From the NCBI GenBank assembly GCA_019459485.1, contig JAIBEZ010000028.1, positions 62,001 to 126,000 of the forward strand: DNA of 64,000 nt. The letters run 5' to 3'. A model generated the notes under the pieces. The model saw only the letters and a program-made list of their open reading frames with translations, was not told where the DNA came from and did not search any database. Shown here piece after piece: positions 31,466-39,648 of the stretch. Source of the DNA: Prolixibacteraceae bacterium. GTDB lineage: Bacteria; Bacteroidota; Bacteroidia; Bacteroidales; Prolixibacteraceae. Position numbers and translations under genes: made by a program. Numbering within the stretch: position 1 is the stretch's first letter; each line of letters opens with the position of its first letter.

Positions 31466-31624
31466 TTAAAGTATCCTTCTTCCCTGAATTACTCTGAGAA
31501 TTATGGCAATTATTGCAATAACAAGCAGAACGTGAATGATACCTCCGCTATAACCAACTCCAACAAATCCGATGAGCCATAAAATGATCAGTATGACTGC
31601 GATGACATAAAGTAAATTTCCCAT
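31466..31624 (-). CDS. Lmo0937-family mini membrane protein (copy 2)
   Basis: The 52-residue protein MGNLLYVIAVILIILWLIG... shares its start and its HVLLVIAIIAIILRVI tail with the copy at 27352-27495, and has a slightly longer basic end (QGRRIL). It has two transmembrane segments. The gene starts 6 bp after the anchored-protein paralogue gene and belongs to the operon under site 11. Confidence 0.87.
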   Translation of the reverse strand: MGNLLYVIAVILIILWLIGFVGVGYSGGIIHVLLVIAIIAIILRVIQGRRIL

Positions 31625-31630
31625 GATATA

Positions 31631-31966
31631 TTAGAGTAAAAGGATTAATAATAATACGATAAGAATTGCAGCACCAACCGAAATATATACACCACCGCCG
31701 CTATTTGCTGCGTTGTTTGCTTTAATGTCGGTTTTAATTGCGCGAACTTCTTTGCGTAATTCTTTCTTTTCAGCTGAATTCATGGTCTTCATGTCCATCG
31801 CTTTGATTTCATTTAACCTGAGTTCCATCTTAACTACCTCTGCTGAGGCAACAGTTGCAGTTACAGTAGTTGCAGCAGTTGTGGTTTCAGTTTCTGCTTT
31901 CAATAAAGTTGGATTACATAATAGCAACATGCATCCAGTCATTAAGCCAAGAGTTAATTTTTTCAT
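31631..31966 (-). CDS. Small exported protein with C-terminal membrane anchor (paralogue 2)
   Basis: The 111-residue product has a signal peptide (ending about LKA), a Thr/Ala/Val-rich stretch, the family core IKAMDMKTMNSAEKKELRKE and a C-terminal anchor (YISVGAAILIVLLLILLL). It is the paralogue of 22859-23173. Function is unknown. It heads the five-gene mini-membrane-protein operon with promoter site 11 directly upstream. Confidence 0.8.
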   Translation of the reverse strand: MKKLTLGLMTGCMLLLCNPTLLKAETETTTAATTVTATVASAEVVKMELRLNEIKAMDMKTMNSAEKKELRKEVRAIKTDIKANNAANSGGGVYISVGAAILIVLLLILLL

Positions 31967-32004
31967 CTTAGATAAATTTAATTTGTGAATTTATTTTCAC
32001 TAAA

Positions 32005-32073
32005 CAAAGATCCGCATTGGTAACATGATAAGCGTTACACAATTCCGAAGAAAAGTTACATCATTCACACCTT
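32005..32073 (-). promoter_or_regulatory. Regulon promoter site 11 (mini-membrane-protein operon)
   Basis: Minus strand: box 1 AAGGTGTGAATGATGTAA, box 2 GGAATTGTGTAAC, cores 21 bp apart, -7 element GATCTTTG (32005-32012) at the 30-nt offset. The leader to ATG 31966 is about 35 nt. Confidence 0.85.
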
Positions 32074-32091
32074 GCGAAATTTTAATTCTGA

Positions 32092-33987
32092 CTAAGTGTG
32101 ATATGGAATTGTAAAACAAATAGTGGTGCCTGTTCCATTCAGGTTGTTCCCGGTTTCCAGCAGTTCAGGATTTTTTTCTATCCAGATTTTACCGCCCAGC
32201 ATCTCAACAAAAGCCTTCGATATTGATAATCCAAGCCCTGCACCTTCATATTTTTTGTTCAGCGATTCGCTGCCTTGCCTGAACCTTTCAAAAATCATTT
32301 CAATTTTTTCAGGGTCAATCCCGATGCCTGTATCTTTCACGTAAAATTCGATTAATGCTGTTGTTGGCGTAGAGACAAGGCATGACTTGTTTCTACAAGA
32401 TCCACCAGCAACGGTTGTTGCCGGATATGTCGAACCAAAACCAAATTCTATCGAACCTTTATCAGTGAATTTAATAGCATTTTTAATCAGGTTGGTTAAA
32501 ATGGCATACACTTTATCCCGGTCGGTTTTCACGATGGTTTCTTCTGAATGCAGGTCGTTTTTCAGGAAAATCTGTAATCCTTTCTGTTCAGCTTCAGGTT
32601 TGAAAAAAGAATGTAATTCTTTCAGCTGTTCGTTTATATTCACTTCGGAAATGGAAATTCCCATTTGGCCCGATTCAATTTTCGAGATGCTCATTATATC
32701 GCTGATAATATTCATCATTCGTGTGCCACTTTTTTGAATGATGCGAATGTACTCATGCTGCAATTTACCGGTAAGTTCAGGTTCTTTAAGCAGTTCGGCG
32801 AAACCCAGGATTCCGTTCATGGGTGTTCTTATTTCGTGGCTCATATTGGCCAGAAACGCCGATTTAAGTCGGTCGCTCTCTTCTGCCTTATCTTTAGCGA
32901 TAATTAATTCATCCGCCCGTTTTTCTTTCTCCCTGTTCTGGAATGCAAGTTCCTTGTTCGCAACAATTAGCTCAGCTGCCCGATTTTCCTTCTCTTCATT
33001 CTGAAACAGAAGTTCTTTGTTGGCAATGATCAGCTCGTCAGCCCGCTTTTCCTTTTCCCTGTTCTGAAAGGCAAGTTCTTTGTTCGCAATAATTAATTCT
33101 GCCGCCCTGTATTCTTTTTCTTTGTTTTGAAACTGAAGTTCCTTGTTGGCAATGATTAACTCCGCCGCACGCTTTTCTTTCTCTTCGTTCTGGTATGCAA
33201 GTTCTTTGTTCGCAATAATCAATTCATCGGCCCGCTTTTCCTTTTCCCTGTTCTGAAATGCAAGCTCTTTGTTTGCAATGTTTAATTCTGCCGCACGTTT
33301 TTCTTTTTCTTTGTTTTGAAACAGAAGTTCTTTGTTAGCTATGATTAACTCCGCTGCCCGTTTTTCTTTCTCTTCGTTCTGGTAAATTAGTTCTTTGTTG
33401 GCAATGAATAATTCATCGGCCCGTTTTTCCTTTTCCCTGTTCTGAAATGCAAGTTCTTTGTTGGCAATGATTAATTCTGCGGCCCGTTTTTCTTTCTCTT
33501 CGTTTTGAAAGTCAAGTTCTTTATTGATTTGGATATACTTTCCGCTTTGCGCTTTAATTATTTCTTTTTTTTCCTGAAGGCTTATTTCAACCTGCTTGCG
33601 CTTAATCTCAAGTTCATAATCATTCAATGCCCTTTTAATTGCAGGAACCAGCCTTTCCAGATTATTCTTGAACACATAATCCGTCGCACCGTTCAACATT
33701 TTTTCAATGGCAACACCTTCCATTATTTTTCCTGAAACGAATATAAACGGGATGTGCGGATATTTTTCCCTGGCTACCCGTAAAGCTTCGTTCCCATTGT
33801 AATCGGGAAGGTTGTAATCTGACAATATGAGGTGGATATTTTCAGTTTCAAGAAAATTCAGAAAATCTTTTTCGCAGTCGGCCAGAAAATAATTGTATTC
33901 AATTTTTGCGCTTTCAATGGTGGCGTTTATTATTTCGGAATCGTTGAACGAATCTTCAAGGTGCAGAATTCCTATTTTATCCTTCAT
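32092..33987 (-). CDS. REC-coiled-coil-histidine kinase with ten 21-residue repeats
   Basis: The 631-residue protein opens with a receiver (Asp57 in SDYNLPDYNG), then ten tandem 21-residue coiled-coil units (residues 155-364, type NKELAFQNREKEKRADELII), then HisKA with His384 (SHEIRTPMNG) and an HATPase domain. No transmembrane segment is present. The ATPase domain contains an insertion coded by a palindromic repeat (32369-32396). The start overlaps the stop of the upstream kinase by 4 bp. It ends the signalling operon from 37868. Confidence 0.92.
   Translation of the reverse strand: MKDKIGILHLEDSFNDSEIINATIESAKIEYNYFLADCEKDFLNFLETENIHLILSDYNLPDYNGNEALRVAREKYPHIPFIFVSGKIMEGVAIEKMLNGATDYVFKNNLERLVPAIKRALNDYELEIKRKQVEISLQEKKEIIKAQSGKYIQINKELDFQNEEKEKRAAELIIANKELAFQNREKEKRADELFIANKELIYQNEEKEKRAAELIIANKELLFQNKEKEKRAAELNIANKELAFQNREKEKRADELIIANKELAYQNEEKEKRAAELIIANKELQFQNKEKEYRAAELIIANKELAFQNREKEKRADELIIANKELLFQNEEKENRAAELIVANKELAFQNREKEKRADELIIAKDKAEESDRLKSAFLANMSHEIRTPMNGILGFAELLKEPELTGKLQHEYIRIIQKSGTRMMNIISDIMSISKIESGQMGISISEVNINEQLKELHSFFKPEAEQKGLQIFLKNDLHSEETIVKTDRDKVYAILTNLIKNAIKFTDKGSIEFGFGSTYPATTVAGGSCRNKSCLVSTPTTALIEFYVKDTGIGIDPEKIEMIFERFRQGSESLNKKYEGAGLGLSISKAFVEMLGGKIWIEKNPELLETGNNLNGTGTTICFTIPYHT
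32369..32396. repeat. GTAGAGACAAGG palindrome inside kinase gene (copy 2)
   Basis: The sequence GTAGAGACAAGGCATG followed by ACTTGTTTCTAC forms a palindrome with two mismatches, in frame within the ATPase domain (peptide near CRNKSCLVSTPT). A better-preserved copy is at 34297-34348 in the paralogous kinase at the same place in the fold. This word is usually intergenic. Confidence 0.75.
32896..33525 (-). repeat. 63-bp tandem repeat, ten units, in kinase 32092-33987
   Basis: Ten units of 63 bp each code a 21-residue coiled-coil block (three heptads). Units alternate in sequence type (NREKEKRADEL versus NEEKEKRAAEL), suggesting duplication of two-unit blocks. The same unit recurs at 36642-37247 and 42458-43012 and, twice, at 34821-34946. 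Confidence 0.93.
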
Positions 33988-35366
33988 CGGTTCATTTCCC
34001 GTTTTTTAGTATCTGTCCATAAAATACTTTTGTTGTCGTCTTTTACTTCCTGATTGTAAATTGCAGGCAAGGTAAAATAAATGGTTGATCCTTTCCCGAA
34101 CTCACTTTCGATGCGGATCGTACCGCCAAGCATCTCAACAAATGCTTTTGAAATGGATAATCCCAATCCGGCTCCTTCATACTTTCGGTTAACCGATTCA
34201 CTGGCTTGCCTAAACCTTTCAAATACATATTGCAATTGGTCCGGAAGGATTCCAATACCTGTATCTTTTACGAAAAATTCGATGGATGGTGTTGGTGTAG
34301 AGACAAGGGATGCCTTGTCTCTACTATCATCAAATGCCTTGTCTCTACCGCCAAACAAACCAAAGCCGAATTCTATCGAACCTTTTTTTGTGAATTTTAT
34401 CGCATTTTTCACCAGGTTTATGAGTATAGCAAATAATTTTTCCTTGTCAGTTTTTATAAATGTATCGTTTAACCGCATGGTGTTCCTGCACGAAATCTGC
34501 AGGCCTTTTTGCTCAGCTTCCGGTTTGAAGAAAGCAAATATTTCATCCAGTTGCTCGTTTAAATTTGTTTCCGAAACTGAAACTCCCATTTGAGCCGATT
34601 CAATTTTTGAAATACACATGATATCGTTGATGATATTGAGTAAGCGCTCACCGCTTTTTTCCAGTATGCCCAGGTAATACATTTTCTGTTCATCTTCAAG
34701 GGCAGGTTCTTTAAGTAGTTCAGTGAAACCCAGAATTCCGTTCAATGGTGTTCTTATTTCATGGCTCATATTGGCCAGAAAAGATGATTTTAACCGGTCG
34801 CTTTCTTCGGCTTTCTCCTTGGCTGCAATTAATTCAACTGCAAGCTTTTCTTTCTCTTTGTTCTGAAGGATAAGCTCTTCGTTCGCAGCCATTAATTCTG
34901 AGGCCTGTATTTCTTTCTCTTCGATCTGAAAAATTAGTTCTTTGTTCGTAATTCTTAGCTCAGCTTCTGCCTGTTGACGTTTGGTTGTAAGCTCCTGCTC
35001 ATGCAGTGCCCTTTTTATTGCCGGGACAAGCCTTTCGAGTTTGTTTTTGAGCACGTAATCCGTAGCGCCGTTTAACATGGTGTCAATTGCCCTGTCTTCT
35101 CCCATTGCTCCGGAAACAAACAGGAACGGAATATGGGAATATTTTTCCCTTGCAACCTTTAATGCTTCGTTACCATTGTAATGGGGCAGGCTGTAATCAG
35201 ATAAAATGATGTCGATATTTTCAGTTTCAAGAATATTGATATAGTCGTTTTCGTTTTCGGCCACGAAATATTCATGCTCGATTTCACCACTTTCAACCAA
35301 TGATTGAATTAATTCGGAATCTTTGAAAGAGTCTTCAAGGTGCAGAATTTTTATTTTCCTTTTCAT
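33984..35366 (-). CDS. REC-histidine kinase with two 21-residue repeats
   Basis: The 460-residue protein has a receiver (Asp57 in SDYSLPHYNG), two 21-residue coiled-coil units (residues 141-182), HisKA with His202 (SHEIRTPLNG) and HATPase. It is a shorter paralogue of the kinase at 32092-33987. The ATPase domain has an in-frame insertion at residues 338-360 (FGGRDKAFDD ... LVSTPTP) from a palindromic repeat. It overlaps the next gene by 4 bp and follows the single receiver by 34 bp. Confidence 0.92.
   Translation of the reverse strand: MKRKIKILHLEDSFKDSELIQSLVESGEIEHEYFVAENENDYINILETENIDIILSDYSLPHYNGNEALKVAREKYSHIPFLFVSGAMGEDRAIDTMLNGATDYVLKNKLERLVPAIKRALHEQELTTKRQQAEAELRITNKELIFQIEEKEIQASELMAANEELILQNKEKEKLAVELIAAKEKAEESDRLKSSFLANMSHEIRTPLNGILGFTELLKEPALEDEQKMYYLGILEKSGERLLNIINDIMCISKIESAQMGVSVSETNLNEQLDEIFAFFKPEAEQKGLQISCRNTMRLNDTFIKTDKEKLFAILINLVKNAIKFTKKGSIEFGFGLFGGRDKAFDDSRDKASLVSTPTPSIEFFVKDTGIGILPDQLQYVFERFRQASESVNRKYEGAGLGLSISKAFVEMLGGTIRIESEFGKGSTIYFTLPAIYNQEVKDDNKSILWTDTKKREMNR
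34297..34348. repeat. GTAGAGACAAGG palindrome inside kinase gene (copy 1)
   Basis: GTAGAGACAAGG and CCTTGTCTCTAC form a perfect 12-bp arm pair (34297-34324), followed by a second right arm (ATGCCTTGTCTCTAC, 34334-34348). The element codes part of an extra loop between two beta strands of the ATPase domain and keeps the frame open. Confidence 0.85.
34821..34946 (-). repeat. Two degenerate units of the 63-bp repeat
   Basis: Residues 141-182 of the kinase (NKELIFQIEEKEIQASEL and NEELILQNKEKEKLAVEL, each with three more residues) are the same 21-residue unit as in the other kinases, at low copy number. This may be the ancestral short form. Confidence 0.85.
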
Positions 35367-35400
35367 AAGATTAGAATTAAAAGTAGTTTCTGATTTTATA

Positions 35401-35847
35401 TCACTTAAAATTTAAAGGTGGCGGTACGTTGATAATTGCCCAGTATTGCCCCAGAACTTTGATGGCATCAAGGAACTGAACCACATCAATTGGTTTCACC
35501 ACATAAGAATTAGCGCCAAGTTTGTAGCTCTCTACAAGGTCTTTTTCTTCGCCCGATGAGGTAACCATTATCACCGGAATTAGTTTGAATTTTTCATCGG
35601 CACGGATGTGCTTAAGCACTTCTATTCCATTCATTCTGGGCATTTTAATGTCCAGTAAAATAACAGCGGGATCGCCCTTTTCATTGCTGAATTTGCCGCG
35701 TTTATACAAAAAATCAAGCGCTTCCACTCCATCTTCGGCAACAACAACTTCGTTTGCAAGGTTTTTTTCGCCAAGGGCAGCAATGGTGAGTTCAACATCT
35801 TTCTGACTGTCATCCACAATAAGGATTCTTCTTACTTCTGCTCTCAT
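35401..35847 (-). CDS. Single-domain response regulator (Rcp1-like)
   Basis: The 148-residue protein is a receiver only: acidic pocket VDDS, phospho-acceptor Asp in LLDIKMPRMNG, Thr/Lys switch residues VTSSG and VVKPID. The length and GANSYVVKP motif resemble Rcp1-type receivers. It has no output domain. It lies between the CHASE3-type kinase (80 bp upstream) and the REC-kinase (34 bp downstream) in one operon. Confidence 0.92.
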   Translation of the reverse strand: MRAEVRRILIVDDSQKDVELTIAALGEKNLANEVVVAEDGVEALDFLYKRGKFSNEKGDPAVILLDIKMPRMNGIEVLKHIRADEKFKLIPVIMVTSSGEEKDLVESYKLGANSYVVKPIDVVQFLDAIKVLGQYWAIINVPPPLNFK

Positions 35848-35927
35848 AATTTGTGCTGTTTAATATTTTATAATTTTCTATTTTTCTGTGCTACAAATAG
35901 TCCGCTCCTTCGGAGCTGTGAAATTGT

Positions 35928-37868
35928 TTATTGCAAGCTTTTCTGAGACTGATCACTGCGACTGAACACTTCCTCGTTCGGGATGCTGAAGAAAAACGTG
36001 GCTCCATTTCCAACTTCACTTTCAGCCCAGCATTTTCCGCCGTGCCTCACCACAATTCTATTCACATTGGCCAGTCCAATTCCAACTCCTTCGAAATCAG
36101 TTGATTTGTGCATTCGTTGAAATACTCCAAATAGTTTATCAGCATATTTCATATCAAATCCGGCACCGTTGTCGCTGATGGAAAAAACTGTTTTATCGTC
36201 CACTATTTCGCTTCCAATGGTGATCGTTGCTTTTTCCTTGTTTTTTGAATATTTCAGAGCGTTGGATATCAGGTTCTCCCAAACCTGGTGAATCAACGTT
36301 TCATCACCAATTGCATCAGGAAGTTCAGCTACATTTATTTCGACATCGCGCCCTGCTGTTTCATCGCCGAAACTTTTCAGAACCTGTGCCACCATGTTTT
36401 GCGAGTTGATTTTTGTTTTCTGAAGTTCGGTACGGCTTAACCTGGAGAAAGTCAGCAACGCATCTATCAGGCTGCCCATTTCATGTGACGACTCTGAAAT
36501 TATTTTCAAATATCTTATGCCTTTTTCGTCGAGTTGACTGGAATTGTTTTTAATCAGCAAGTCAACAAATCCGCCGATATGTCTCAATGGGGCACGTAAA
36601 TCATGCGACACAGAATAGCTGAATGCTTCAAGCTCTTTATTTGCAGCTTCCTGTTTTTCTTTTTCTTCGTTCTGAAAAACAAGTTCTTGGTTCACGATGA
36701 CAAATTCAGCTGCCCGTTTCCCTTTTTCTTCGTTTTGGAAGGCAAGTTCTTTGTCGGCAATAATCAGTTCTGCCGCGCGTTTTTCTTTTTCCTGATTTTG
36801 AAATATCAGTTCTTTGTAAGCAATGATCAACTCTTCTGCGCGTTTTTCTTTTTCTTCGTTTTGAAAAACAAGTTCCTCATTGGCAAGGATCAATTCAGCT
36901 GCCCGTTTCCCTTTTTCATTGTTTTGAAATACAAGTTCTTCGTTTGCTATAATTAACTCTTTTGCGCGTTTCCCTTTCTCCTTGTTTTGAAATACAAGTT
37001 CCTCGTTTGCAACGATTAGTTCAGCTGCACGTTTTCCCTTTTCCTTGTTCTGAAATGCCAGTTCGTCGTTTGCGATAACTAACTCTTCTGCCCGTTTGCC
37101 TTTTTCTTCGTTTTGAAAAGCAAGTTCTTTGTTTGCAACGATCAATTCTGCAGCCCGGTTTTCTTTCTCAGTATTTTGAAAGGCAAGTTCCTTATTGGCA
37201 ACGATTAACTCTGCTGCTCTTTTTTCTCTCTTTTCATTTTGCTGCAAATTTTTGCCTGTAACAATTAATAATAGTATTGTAATCACGGAAATCAGAACAA
37301 ACATAATTCTCGAGATCCAGTTGAATGCTGTCATGCTATACTCGTTCGCCTGCTGAAGTTGTTTGAGGTTCGTATCCTCTTGTTGTTCAATTTCAGCGAT
37401 TATCTGGCGCAAATTGTCGGAATAATACAAACCCTGATTGGTTGAAGCATAAGCAATTGCGGCCAGTAGTCCCTGACTGCTCCTTAGTTCGGCCTGCTTC
37501 AACGAAAAAGCCAGACGCTTTTGCATGTAATAGTGAATTGAATCAACACGCTGTTGCTGGGTAGCATTGTCCTTAAATTGTTGCCTGAGTTGCCCGATGT
37601 TATTGAAAATGATTTTTTCTGCAGTAAATAAGGGTTCAAGAAATGCACTGTCGTTTGTGATTATAAAACCCCTTGAAGCTGATTCGATGTCTTTGCCAAG
37701 TAAAAGTATATTGCCCAGATTTGAAATGATATCCTCTGTATGTTGCACCAATTGTTCCGTTTTGATACGCTTTTGGCTGGTGATATATACAGCAAAACCT
37801 ATAAACAGATTACCTGCCAAAATTATAAATGCGAAGATTATAAGCTTTTGACGGATACTCGTTTTCAT
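35928..37868 (-). CDS. Membrane histidine kinase (CHASE3-like) with long coiled-coil repeats
   Basis: The 646-residue protein has two transmembrane segments (about 9-29 and 184-204) enclosing a helical extracytoplasmic domain like CHASE3, then eight full and two partial 21-residue units (about 208-409), HisKA with His422 (SVSHDLRAPLRH) and an HATPase domain (DNGAGFD). It is the only membrane-bound sensor of this cluster. Promoter site 12 is directly upstream, leaving a leader of about 20 nt. It heads the unit down to 32092. Confidence 0.93.
   Translation of the reverse strand: MKTSIRQKLIIFAFIILAGNLFIGFAVYITSQKRIKTEQLVQHTEDIISNLGNILLLGKDIESASRGFIITNDSAFLEPLFTAEKIIFNNIGQLRQQFKDNATQQQRVDSIHYYMQKRLAFSLKQAELRSSQGLLAAIAYASTNQGLYYSDNLRQIIAEIEQQEDTNLKQLQQANEYSMTAFNWISRIMFVLISVITILLLIVTGKNLQQNEKREKRAAELIVANKELAFQNTEKENRAAELIVANKELAFQNEEKGKRAEELVIANDELAFQNKEKGKRAAELIVANEELVFQNKEKGKRAKELIIANEELVFQNNEKGKRAAELILANEELVFQNEEKEKRAEELIIAYKELIFQNQEKEKRAAELIIADKELAFQNEEKGKRAAEFVIVNQELVFQNEEKEKQEAANKELEAFSYSVSHDLRAPLRHIGGFVDLLIKNNSSQLDEKGIRYLKIISESSHEMGSLIDALLTFSRLSRTELQKTKINSQNMVAQVLKSFGDETAGRDVEINVAELPDAIGDETLIHQVWENLISNALKYSKNKEKATITIGSEIVDDKTVFSISDNGAGFDMKYADKLFGVFQRMHKSTDFEGVGIGLANVNRIVVRHGGKCWAESEVGNGATFFFSIPNEEVFSRSDQSQKSLQ
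36642..37247 (-). repeat. 63-bp tandem repeat, eight full units plus partial ends
   Basis: Units of type NEELVFQNEEKGKRAAELII run from about 37247 to 36642. Variants with NDEL, NEEL and KGKR distinguish this array from those in the other kinases, although the framework F-Q-N---K-KRA-EL is kept. Confidence 0.92.
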
Positions 37869-37891
37869 CTTTAAGGTTTACAATTATTTAA

Positions 37892-37960
37892 TAAAGATGC
37901 GCCTCTTTTTTTAGTTCCTTATTACACAATATTTGAAATAACTTACATTATTCACACATG
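37892..37960 (-). promoter_or_regulatory. Regulon promoter site 12 (kinase/receiver operon)
   Basis: Minus strand: box 1 CATGTGTGAATAATGTAA, box 2 ATATTGTGTAAT, cores 21 bp apart, -7 element CATCTTTA (37892-37899) at the 30-nt offset. It could drive all genes from 37868 to 32092. Confidence 0.85.
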
Positions 37961-37971
37961 TAAAAATCCTG

Positions 37972-38403
37972 TTACATGCGTTCCATGTACCAGTTTAGTT
38001 GCTTTTCCATTTTTTTTAAACGGAAAATGGCGGGGATAATCTTGCCCAATCGAAAAAACGCGGTTTCGCTTTTAACTACATAATCAAAAGCTTTGTGATG
38101 CATACAATTTATTGCCACCTCAATTTTATCCTGTGACGACAGCATTACCACCGGAATTTTTGAACTGTAAGCTTTAATTTTATCAAGAATGTCGATTCCG
38201 TTCATCGCTTTTTTATCAATTCCGTTTAGTTCATAATCCAGAATTATTATATCAGGCGAATGTTCAATGTTCTTTAAGCAAAGTTCACCTGTAGCATAAG
38301 TTTCAATCTCAAAATCGCCATGCTCAAGAAATTCAATTTCCAGTAATTTTAAATATACAGCATCATCATCCACCAGGAATATTTTGATCTTTTCTTTGTT
38401 CAT
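37972..38403 (-). CDS. Single-domain response regulator (paralogue A)
   Basis: The 143-residue receiver has the acidic pocket VDDD, phospho-acceptor Asp in IILDYELNGID and lysine in YVVKSE. A C-terminal helix (AIFRLKKMEKQLNWYMERM) extends past the domain. About four fifths of its residues match the receiver at 39649-40083. The two genes flank the ice-binding-type gene. It has its own promoter, site 13. Confidence 0.92.
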   Translation of the reverse strand: MNKEKIKIFLVDDDAVYLKLLEIEFLEHGDFEIETYATGELCLKNIEHSPDIIILDYELNGIDKKAMNGIDILDKIKAYSSKIPVVMLSSQDKIEVAINCMHHKAFDYVVKSETAFFRLGKIIPAIFRLKKMEKQLNWYMERM

Positions 38404-38462
38404 TGGATTGTGCTTTTAATCAGGTTTAACTTTTTCGCATTAGCGCATATTTTTTCGCTATG

Positions 38463-38531
38463 CAAAAGTGCAACCCTTTGTAAAGAAAAATATTACACAA
38501 TTTCATGAATCTATTGTATATTTCACACATT
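38463..38531 (-). promoter_or_regulatory. Regulon promoter site 13 (receiver A)
   Basis: Minus strand: box 1 AATGTGTGAAATATACAA, box 2 GAAATTGTGTAAT, cores 21 bp apart, -7 element CACTTTTG (38463-38470) at the 30-nt offset. The leader to 38403 is about 55 nt. Confidence 0.84.
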
Positions 38532-38540
38532 CTATGAAAT

Positions 38541-38576
38541 GAAACGAGGCGATTCTGAATGGAATCACCTCGTTTC
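38541..38576 (-). terminator. Terminator after the ice-binding-type gene
   Basis: GAAACGAGGCGATTC and GAATCACCTCGTTTC form a 15-bp stem with one mismatch and a short loop, 20 bp after the stop of the DUF3494 gene at 38596 and just before promoter site 13. Confidence 0.8.
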
Positions 38577-38595
38577 AGATGCAAATTTATGATGA

Positions 38596-39426
38596 CTATT
38601 TTGGTTGTTTAACGGCATTCATTTGAAGCGTTACTGCAGTTTGTGCCAGCATTCTTCCATTTATTGATGCGCCTGTCTTCAGGTTAATACCTGTTTGGCT
38701 CAATATGATTCCTTCAAAATGGCTGGTTGTGCCAATGGTAACTGCACCTGAAGATACCCAGAAAATATTTTTGGCAAGTGCTCCGCCTTCTAAGATCATG
38801 TTTACAGCCGAACTCATATTCAACGTGCCGGCAACCTGAAAAATCCATACATCAGTCGGGCTACCCGAAATAGTAATATCAGTCGGGATAACAATTGCAC
38901 TTGTCCATTTGTACAGACCTGGAGTAAGCGTTTTGCCGCCAATATTTCCGGCGCCTAAATTCAGAAAATCAGGGTTTACACGTCCTGCGGCATCAGTGTA
39001 GGCAGCCTGCATGTTGAGAACTGCAATTCCTAATCTGGTAGCGCTGGTAATTTTGCATGCTGGACCGGCAGCATCAACTGAATATATATTTCCTGTAACT
39101 TCGTCACAACTTAAAACCATTGCGGCACCGGTAATCGGACTTGTACCAATATCTCCGGTAATATTAGATTTATACACACTTGTAACTCCTGTTTTTGACA
39201 AAATTGCAAATTCTCCTGCAATTCCAAGATCTACTCCTTTTAAAGTCCCTTCTTGTGGCAAAATTGCTGATGAATTCAAATCTGAAGAATTTGCTGATGA
39301 CATTGCTGATGAATTTGTGATTGAAGTCACATTTTGATCATAAGCGTTGTCGTCGCTTTTGCTACATCCGGTAATTAATCCAACCAATAGCATGGCCATG
39401 ATTGGCATTACTTTTATTAGGTTCAT
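38596..39426 (-). CDS. DUF3494 ice-binding-type lipoprotein
   Basis: The product of about 276 residues is a lipoprotein (lipobox LITGC, Cys21) with a DUF3494 beta-helix domain: FAILSKTGVTSVYKSNITGD start, GAAMVLSC and TDVWIFQVAGTLNMSS strands. The DUF3494 fold includes proven ice-binding/antifreeze proteins, though adhesion-related roles also occur. The frame is open to ATG 39459, but a weak regulon site's -7 box overlaps there and ATG 39426 gives a normal lipoprotein signal. Confidence 0.85.
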   Translation of the reverse strand: MNLIKVMPIMAMLLVGLITGCSKSDDNAYDQNVTSITNSSAMSSANSSDLNSSAILPQEGTLKGVDLGIAGEFAILSKTGVTSVYKSNITGDIGTSPITGAAMVLSCDEVTGNIYSVDAAGPACKITSATRLGIAVLNMQAAYTDAAGRVNPDFLNLGAGNIGGKTLTPGLYKWTSAIVIPTDITISGSPTDVWIFQVAGTLNMSSAVNMILEGGALAKNIFWVSSGAVTIGTTSHFEGIILSQTGINLKTGASINGRMLAQTAVTLQMNAVKQPK

Positions 39427-39463
39427 TCTTTTGTTTATTATTGGTGACAGTGTCGTCACGAAT

Positions 39464-39531
39464 CAAAGGTGAGGTCATAATGCCCGGGAAAGTTGCAAAG
39501 TTCTGTTGGAAACTTGCAAAATTCACTGATT
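39464..39531 (-). promoter_or_regulatory. Possible weak regulon promoter site 15 (DUF3494 gene)
   Basis: Minus strand: box 1 AATCAGTGAATTTTGCAA, box 2 GAACTTTGCAAC, cores 21 bp apart, -7 element CACCTTTG (39464-39471) with offset 29. Several mismatches (TTTGCAA for TGTGTAA) make it the weakest member; spacing is what supports it. Confidence 0.5.
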
Positions 39532-39559
39532 ATGGCTCTATTTTCATCGGTTTGAACAT

Positions 39560-39607
39560 AAAAAAAGGAGCGTTGCCAGTCATTAGACAAACAATGCTCC
39601 TTCTTTT
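39560..39607. terminator. Terminator after receiver B
   Basis: AAAAAAGGAGCGTTG and AACAATGCTCCTTCTTTT pair as an 11-12-bp stem with one mismatch around a 14-nt loop, with A- and T-runs outside, 40 bp after the stop of the receiver at 39649. It may work in both directions. Confidence 0.75.
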
Positions 39608-39648
39608 AACAGAAATTTGCTGTAAACAATGGAAACTAAAATCAGTGT

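Noticed and set aside
36603-36956. Phe-rich plus-strand frame opposite the kinase repeats
   Set aside because: It is the complement of the 63-bp coiled-coil repeat; repeated FFFVLKNKF peptides are an artefact.
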